Source of the DNA: Flammulina velutipes
Taxonomy: Eukaryota; Basidiomycota; Agaricomycetes; Agaricales; Physalacriaceae
Assembly: GCA_011800155.1 (NCBI GenBank)
Contig: CM022368.1
Span: 3,968,001-4,032,000, forward strand
Length of the DNA: 64,000 nucleotides
Reading direction: 5' to 3'
Shown here: one piece after another, positions 58,380 through 64,000 of the stretch
How positions within the stretch are numbered: the first letter of the stretch is position 1
How the letters are laid out: every line of letters begins with the position of its first letter
Position numbers and translations under genes: made by a program
The notes under the pieces: model-generated
What the model was told of the DNA's origin: nothing
The model's database searches: none
The model's input: the letters and a program-made list of their open reading frames with translations, nothing else

Positions 58380-58808
58380 ATGAAGTTCACGTCTACCGCC
58401 ATTCTTTCCCTCCTTCCCGCGTATGGGCTAGCCGTCACCTTGGGCTACGACAACAACTACGGAGTAGGAAGCAATCACCTCTCCAGCGTCGCTTGCTCCG
58501 ACGGGGACAATGGTCTCTTGACCAGGGGATTCACCACCTTCGACTCTTTACCCACTTTCCCCAGAATCGCGTCGACCTCTGAGGTTGCGGGATGGGACTC
58601 GGCGCAGTGTGGGAGCTGCTGGGAGTTGACTTACACCAATTCGAACGGTGTGGCTAGTAGCATTGTTGTGACTGCCGTCGACCATGCCAGCGCTGGCTTT
58701 TACACGTCGGTGGACGCGCTGAACGAGCTTACGGGTGGACGCGCAGTAGAGGTTGGCACAGTGAACGTCGTTGCCACTTCTGTGGACCGGGCAAACTGTG
58801 GGTTGTAA
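58380..58808 (+). CDS. Cerato-platanin family secreted protein, copy 2
   Basis: A single intronless frame of 142 aa: signal peptide (TAILSLLPAYGLAV), then TLGYDNNYGVGSNHLSSVAC, SDGDNGLLTRGFTTFDSLPT, GWDSAQCGSCWELTYTNSNG, IVVTAVDHASAGFYTSVDAL and terminal ANCGL. The four conserved cysteines are intact. The sequence is clearly homologous to copy 1 along its length, so the pair is a tandem duplication. This copy keeps the more usual SCWELTY and FTTFDSLPTFP forms, suggesting it is the less diverged one. Confidence 0.95.
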   Translation: MKFTSTAILSLLPAYGLAVTLGYDNNYGVGSNHLSSVACSDGDNGLLTRGFTTFDSLPTFPRIASTSEVAGWDSAQCGSCWELTYTNSNGVASSIVVTAVDHASAGFYTSVDALNELTGGRAVEVGTVNVVATSVDRANCGL

Positions 58809-59678
58809 CGATTAGGAATTAAATGTCGGACGTCGCTTTACGGACCTTTGTTTACTGCTCAGCATTGGACTTGTACATTTACCTACCATTGGACACATGT
58901 ACTTCTCCAGTCGATTATCATTTTCTGACTCGTGCTTTGCAATGTAGTTGACCATTCTCTTCAAATTCTCTTGAAATAAATTTTCTTGATTTCAAGAAAA
59001 CTCGAAAAGGCTGGCAGAGGAGCCAATCAGAGGGCGGCATCCAAATTGATGGCGCTGGCGTACCGCCATTTGCGCCCACCAGTGGGCCACCACTCTTTCT
59101 TCGAGATTCTCCATCATTTCTTCATCCAAAGAATACACAATACAGTATATGATTGGCATGTCGTTCCAGTGAAAATGACCAGAAGTGCTAGGTAATCTGA
59201 TCAATGAACTTGGGCGAACAACGCGCGCACGGGAGAAGGGGGCCTCTAAGCCTTGCTAAAATTTGGTGAACACTCTGAAAATATGTGTACTAGTTTTACA
59301 CTACCTGTTAATAGTTCAGATTAATTTTACAGAGGTCGTGCAAGCAGATACTAAAAGCAGATTCAGACTAGTTGTCACATTGTCACAGAAAATGCACGCA
59401 CCAATGCAGAGGAGTTTTGCGATTTTAAACGGTGCACAAAATATATACGAGTTACTGATATGCAGTATACCTATAGGCCGTTTATTTGACGGCCTTCCAG
59501 GAATTTTTGCGAGCTTCAGAAACCTCCCGCCGCGAGTTATTCGCTCAGTCGACATCTATTGAGCAGGATATTGCTGGTCTGGTCATGGACGACTCAATGA
59601 GCAGGGTATTCCACAAGTCAAGGCATGCATCGAAGTGGTTAGAATAATACGGCCTAATTCAAGGGAACATACAATAAT
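58809..59678. other. AT-rich intergenic region with a palindrome
   Basis: About 870 bases between the cerato-platanin pair and RPA34. A near-contiguous perfect inverted repeat (9-base arms, 2-base spacer) lies at 58981-59000. No gene was recognised. Confidence 0.5.
58981..59000. repeat. Perfect inverted repeat, 9-base arms
   Basis: TTTTCTTGA at 58981-58989 and its reverse complement at 58992-59000. It lies about 170 bases after the second cerato-platanin stop codon and could mark its 3' end region. Confidence 0.55.
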
Positions 59679-60577
59679 CTAATGCTTCGCCTTTTTAGGT
59701 TTCTTGGGACTAGGAGGATCTCCAGTGGCTTCACCCTTCCTCTTCTTCGAGTTTTTGCTCTTTTTTTCCGTCTTCGGTACCACTGGCGATTGAGGAACCT
59801 CCACGATACCTGTGTCAACCTCGACCTCCATAGGCGCATCCACAGATATCCCTAATCCCGCGCCATAAGGCGTAAACGCGTGTTTAAGTACTTCTTTCGG
59901 GTACGTTGGACGAGCAGGGTTCGAAGATGGTTTACTGGCGAGGGTTGTACTGGCGGGCGTTGCAGATATTACAATGCGTCGCGCTATTGGGCGTGGGGCT
60001 AGTCCAAAGGTTAGATTAAGAGGCCAATACTGAACTAGCCGAGAACGTACCAAGATACAGTTCATCCTTTTTACTTTGTCGGGGAAGGAGACAAGAGAGC
60101 CCCGCGAGTTCCTCACCACCGACGTCTGTATTGTCGCCAACGGACCATATGTCGTAGTCGGCGTTTTTGCGAGATAGTTTGCCTATGCGGGAAGTGGACC
60201 CCTCGGATGGGACCTCTATAGAGACATTTTCTAGATTCTTGGTTTTGATCTGGGAAGGGAGCGTCAGGATTGCGAAGAGAATTGTTAAATGAATAAAACC
60301 GTACATTGTCTGGTACGCGGACAAGCCATATCTCTAGATCGTCGTCATTTTCCAAAGCGTCCCAGTCGAATTTTCCGGTGTTCTTTGAGTTTTCTAGAGT
60401 GACGGAACCTGCTGGAGGTTGGTACGCCCAATTTTGGTCCTCGCCTTCGTTCTTAGGTTCATCGTCTGCGAATGTTGCCCTTTTCTTTGATTTTTTCTGA
60501 GAACCTTTTGATTTGGTGGTTTTTGAGAGAGGCACTTCTGAGTCTGGCGACGAAGAACGGGAGGATGACGGAGACAT
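59679..60577 (-). CDS. RPA34: RNA polymerase I subunit RPA34
   Basis: Three exons from ATG 60577 (MSPSSSRSSSPDSEVPLSKT). After an acidic/Lys-rich N-terminus comes the core: GKFDWDALENDDDLEIWLVR, VPDNIKTKNLENVSIEV, GKLSRKNADYDIWSVGDN, ELAGLSCLLPRQSKKDELYL, then APRPIARRIVISATP. The C-terminus is a Lys-rich tail (TEKKSKNSKKRKGEATG, KKPKKAKH) like that of yeast Rpa34 and animal CAST. The 'IWLVRVP' strand that pairs with RPA49 is clear. It acts with RPA49 as a TFIIF-like module of Pol I in the nucleolus. Both junctions keep frame. Confidence 0.82.
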
Positions 60578-60627
60578 GATGGCGGTGGGAAGAAAAACGC
60601 TTTGGCTCTTCCCATCACCAACATAAT
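60578..60627. promoter_or_regulatory. 50-base bidirectional start-codon interval, RPA34 / THI20
   Basis: Only 50 bases separate the divergent start codons, so promoter elements of each gene must lie inside the transcribed or coding region of the other. No TATA box is present. Confidence 0.55.
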
Positions 60628-62674
60628 ATGGCACCTGCTGTACTCACTATTGCTGGCTCGGATTGCAGCGGAGGGGCTGGAATTCAAGTACGATTTAATT
60701 TCCGGACGTGTCTTTGTTTCTGACGGCTCGGGAAGGCAGACCTAAAAACATTCACTGCCCATGGCTGCTATGGTGCCAGCGCTATCACTGCTCTCGTCGC
60801 AGAAAATACCGTTGGCGTACAAGATATCCACCCATCGCCTCCTACCTTTCTGAGGCAACAGGTGAACTTATTCTCGTTCGACCAACCAAGCCCTTATATT
60901 GGCTCCGAAAGATCTTATCTACATTGGAGGATATTGCCATCGCGTCCCTCAAAACTGGCATGCTCTTCGACGCGACACTTACCCGTGTCGTTGTTGATAC
61001 CCTCAAGGAGCACTACGCACACAAACCCATTCCTCCTCTTGTTTGCGACCCTGTCTGTGTAGCGACTTCAGGACATTCTCTGCTCAATCCCGACGCGATT
61101 GATGTCATGATCACAGATCTATTTCCTCTCGCCACATTGATAACTCCCAACAAGGCCGAGGCCGAGTTGCTACTATCGCACGGTCGCTCAGAGCCTTACC
61201 CCGTCATCCAAAATTTGGACGAAATGCTCGTCGCTTCCAAGGCCTGTCTCGACTTGGGGCCTAGCGCCGTTCTTCTGAAGGGTGGACATCTAGCTGTCAC
61301 GTTCGCAGAGGTCAGAGACCTGTCGAACAGACATAAAGAAATCACAGTATTGCAAGACGGTCCACTAGGAGATAACATGGAAATTCTCCATATCGGCAAA
61401 GACATTGCCAATATGGATATTGTTGTCGACATCTTATACGAACGAGGATATGAGAATGTTGTTTTATTTGTTCGTCCCCGAATAAATTCTACCAGCACTC
61501 ATGGCACTGGATGCACGCTTAGTGCGGCCATAGCCAGTGGCCTCGCCAATGGTCTCGTTCGTACGTCCTTATTATCCACGTTATCGCACTGTAATCTCAT
61601 TATCTGCCAGTTACCGACGCAATCCGAGAGGCCACTGTGTACACGCATGTAGGCATCGAAACCGCCTCTCTAATCGGCTCTGGGAACGGCCCCCTCAACC
61701 ACATGCACTCTATATCCCGCCTTGCTTTGTCGAGGTCAGTTCTCAATCAATGTCCATCGTTGATTTATTCTGAATCTTCCAGGCCGACCGCAAGCAACCC
61801 GCATCCATTCACCCGACGTCTCATTCAAGACAATCTAACAATATGGAAGGCGTACGTGGAACATGAATTCGTCGTTCAGCTTGGGCAAGGCGTCCTCAAG
61901 AGAGAATCATTCTTACACTTCATCAAGTGCGTTTATCAACTCTCCAGCAATACTCACCTTATCCTCCTTATTCAGGCAAGACTACCATTACCTCAAGTAC
62001 TACGCACGGGCGTATGGGTAAGCTGGTCGTACTTCGCTTCTTCTCCTCTATCTAATTTCCGTAGTCTACTTGCAGCAAAATCAACCACATTTCCTGCCAT
62101 TGGTTCGGCCACACAAACCATCCTCAACGTTATCGCCGAGATAAAGAACCACAAAGAGTTCTGTGCCAAGTTTGGTATCACTGAAGAAGAGTTGGAAAGC
62201 ACGCCAGAGTCCCCAGCTACAACGGCCTATGGGGCTTATGTTTTGGACGTAGGACTACAAGGTCACTCGTCTCGTCATTCTGTTTCAAATGAATGCTAAT
62301 GATTATCGCAGGCGACCGCACGAAGCTTCTAATGGCGCTTCTCGCCTGTTTACTTGGATATGGCGAGGTTGGACTATGGATCAAGAAGGTCGCAGCCTCC
62401 GGCGAGCAGAACTTTATCTTGCAAGGTAACCCGTACCTTCACTGGATAGAGGATTACGCTGGCGAGTTGTATCAAGGAGCAGTCAAACTGGGTCTAGGTG
62501 GGGCATGATTCTTGAGCTGTTTGCCATGGACTGACATAGTCGGTAGAAACGATAGAGCAATGCGCTGCAGACGACCCTCCGTCACCTGCAAGATACAAGG
62601 AATGGTGCGATGTCTGGCAGAGATGTACGAGATTGGAGAAAGGATTCTGGGACATGGCAATATCGCTATCTTAA
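60628..62674 (+). CDS. THI20: HMP/HMP-P kinase fused to thiaminase II (Thi20-type)
   Basis: About nine exons. The N-terminal ThiD-like domain reads MAPAVLTIAGSDCSGGAGIQ, ADLKTFTAHGCYGASAITAL, STLEDIAIASLKTGMLFD, CDPVCVATSGHSLL, LITPNKAEAELLL and STHGTGCTLSAAIASGLANG (anion hole and catalytic Asp region of the ribokinase fold). A linker leads to the C-terminal TenA-like domain: LTIWKAYVEHEFVVQLGQGV, QDYHYLKYYARALLAAKSTT, TTAYGAYVLDVGLQGDR, LLMALLACLLGYGEVG (active-site Cys) and WDMAISLS at the end. It makes HMP pyrophosphate for thiamine synthesis and salvages degraded thiamine, as in yeast Thi20/21. All junctions restore family motifs. Confidence 0.92.
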
Positions 62675-62776
62675 ATAAACATTTTATTGTAAATTAAGTA
62701 CATGGCTACATACTAGTGGTACAGAGAGAAATATAGACTAGAGCAAAGGAAATGTTTTATGTATGGTCAGTGGATG

Positions 62777-63997
62777 TCAAACCTCGCCAGCCGCCTTCTT
62801 GAGTATCTGTCGCGCAACGCGATCGTATTTCTCCCTACTGATTTGCCCCTTGTTGTATTTCTTCGTCCACTTTTTCAAAAGTCTCTCATCCACGTCACCA
62901 TCAGCCTCTCCGGGATCACTGTCGATACCGAAGAGGGCCACTTGAGGCCAAGTCGTCCACGCACGTCTACGAAAGACGTCCTCAAGGGCCCAGCATGTTC
63001 GAAATAAGAAAGAGGTTGGTACGTTTCCGACGCTCGGGAGAGGCGTATGAGGACTGGCGAAATCCTCGATGAAGTCCGAAATCGCATCGGAGGCCTCATG
63101 GAAGTTTCTGCCTTCGCCTATATGGATATCCAAGTTGCGAACAGCTCTTTGCAATTTTTCGTTCCGGAGGACAGACACACGTTGACGCTCGCTATGCAAT
63201 CCAACCGTGTTATTCCTGACCTCTCTGTCGAACAAGAATCCTGGCGCCCAGGATTTTCCTGCGAGGATACCAGGCTCGATTCCATCAAGATATGGTTGAG
63301 GGGGGTTCATGGTGCAGAAGTTGAAGGTGTACAAGCTGCAGTCGAAGATGATTTCTTCACCTCGTACGGTCTTGAACCAGAGCCAATAGTGGTCTTTGGG
63401 ATCCTGGCCTTTCCAGAACTTGTCGCCATCGAAGTAGGCGAGGTGGTCCTGCCATTTGACGTCCGCTGCACCTTTTGCGACGCCAAGGTCTGCGATGGGA
63501 CTGCTCTTGTACTGCAGACGGAGGCGACGCTGGCTGCTGCCTTTGGCTGAGGTGGTGGTGTACATGGTGGTTAGGAGAGCGAGAGACAAGGCTACGCAGA
63601 TGGGAAGCACTTCGCCTTCACTGATGATACGTTTGAACAATTTGGTACGGGATTTTTCCGTCGCGCCATCCTCAGCAGACCACCAAGTAGGGCTATTGAG
63701 TTGTGTAGGAGGTATTGACGGGCCCAACGTGATGACTTGAGCTGCTGTTCCGTCCTCTGGGAAGACATAGAGATGGGGCTTTCCCATAATTTTATGGGTC
63801 AAAGCGGGGTGTATTTCCTTTGCACCATGAGCGTGGCAGCTGTCCGCGGCGTGAGACAGGATGGGGTAGAAAGACGCTAGGTCTATGAAATCGGTTTTTC
63901 CTGAGGAAGACATCAGGGAATACGTTGAACACAAAGATAAAATGCGGGCGTACCACACACTTGTTTATGGCCGTCGTTCCAGTGGGTGGTCTGACAT
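62777..63997 (-). CDS. MYND zinc-finger protein, N-terminal part outside the window
   Basis: The gene enters from the right edge. The first visible exon encodes CQTTHWNDGHKQVCG, the second half of a MYND finger (Cys ... His-Trp-x2-Gly-His-Lys-x2-Cys). It splices at about 63950 to a long exon ending at 62777: GKTDFIDLASFYPILSHAAD, HAHGAKEIHPALTHKIMG, a hydrophobic stretch ILPICVALSLALLTTMYT-like, DPKDHYWLWFKTVRGEEIIF and a Lys-rich C-terminus (KKYNKGQISREKYDRVARQI). The part after the finger is conserved-looking but I recognise no domain. Agaricomycetes carry many such MYND proteins of unknown role. Converges on THI20, 102 bases apart. Confidence 0.7.
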
Positions 63998-64000
63998 TCA

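Overview
This window is nuclear DNA from a filamentous basidiomycete, most likely an Agaricomycete. The evidence is compact genes broken by many 45-70 base GT-AG introns (often with a CTGAC or CTAAC branch site), very short exons of 5 to 25 bases, and several protein families largely confined to mushroom-forming fungi (M50B-like, DUF6699, DUF6535, DUF6533, DUF6534, tandem cerato-platanins). I count 31 protein-coding genes, one of them (MYND) cut by the right edge. I see no rRNA, no tRNA I can support, no CRISPR array and no intact transposon. Gene names come from recognising motifs in the translated exons; no database was searched.

Layout. 0-7 kb: an M50B-like membrane metalloprotease, a DUF6699 protein, a DUF6535 membrane protein and an L-rhamnose mutarotase. 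7-12 kb: a Rab11/Ypt3 GTPase facing the GPI-ethanolamine phosphate transferase Gpi13. 12-16 kb: a DUF6533 membrane protein, a repeat-built acidic/proline-rich protein and a small zinc-finger gene. 16-28 kb: mitochondrial methionyl-tRNA synthetase, divergent from V-ATPase subunit a, then elongation factor 3 and a lipoyl-domain protein that lacks the lipoylated lysine. 28-35.4 kb: a dynamin-family GTPase, an MCP1-like mitochondrial protein and the oligosaccharyltransferase subunit WBP1, divergent from adenylate kinase. 35.9-47 kb: a Zn2Cys6 regulator, a nearly 3 kb gene-free interval, a glycogen/PP1 targeting subunit and a Ser/Thr kinase. 47.5-57 kb: a secreted DUF3455 protein, a DUF6534 membrane protein, a methyltransferase, a NoxR-like TPR protein joined to a retropepsin-like DTG domain, a single-pass membrane protein and a glyoxalase-like enzyme. 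57-64 kb: two tandem cerato-platanins, the RNA polymerase I subunit RPA34, the thiamine enzyme THI20 and a MYND-finger protein.

The genes do not form one pathway. Housekeeping genes for translation (MetRS, EF3), secretory-pathway glycosylation (GPI13, WBP1), acidification (V-ATPase) and trafficking (Rab11) alternate with lineage-specific accessory genes. The most unusual items are the TPR-DTG fusion at 52.6-54.4 kb, the lysine-less lipoyl protein at 27.1-28.1 kb, the 5-base exon of the Rab gene, and a perfect 12-base-arm hairpin inside the long gene-free interval.
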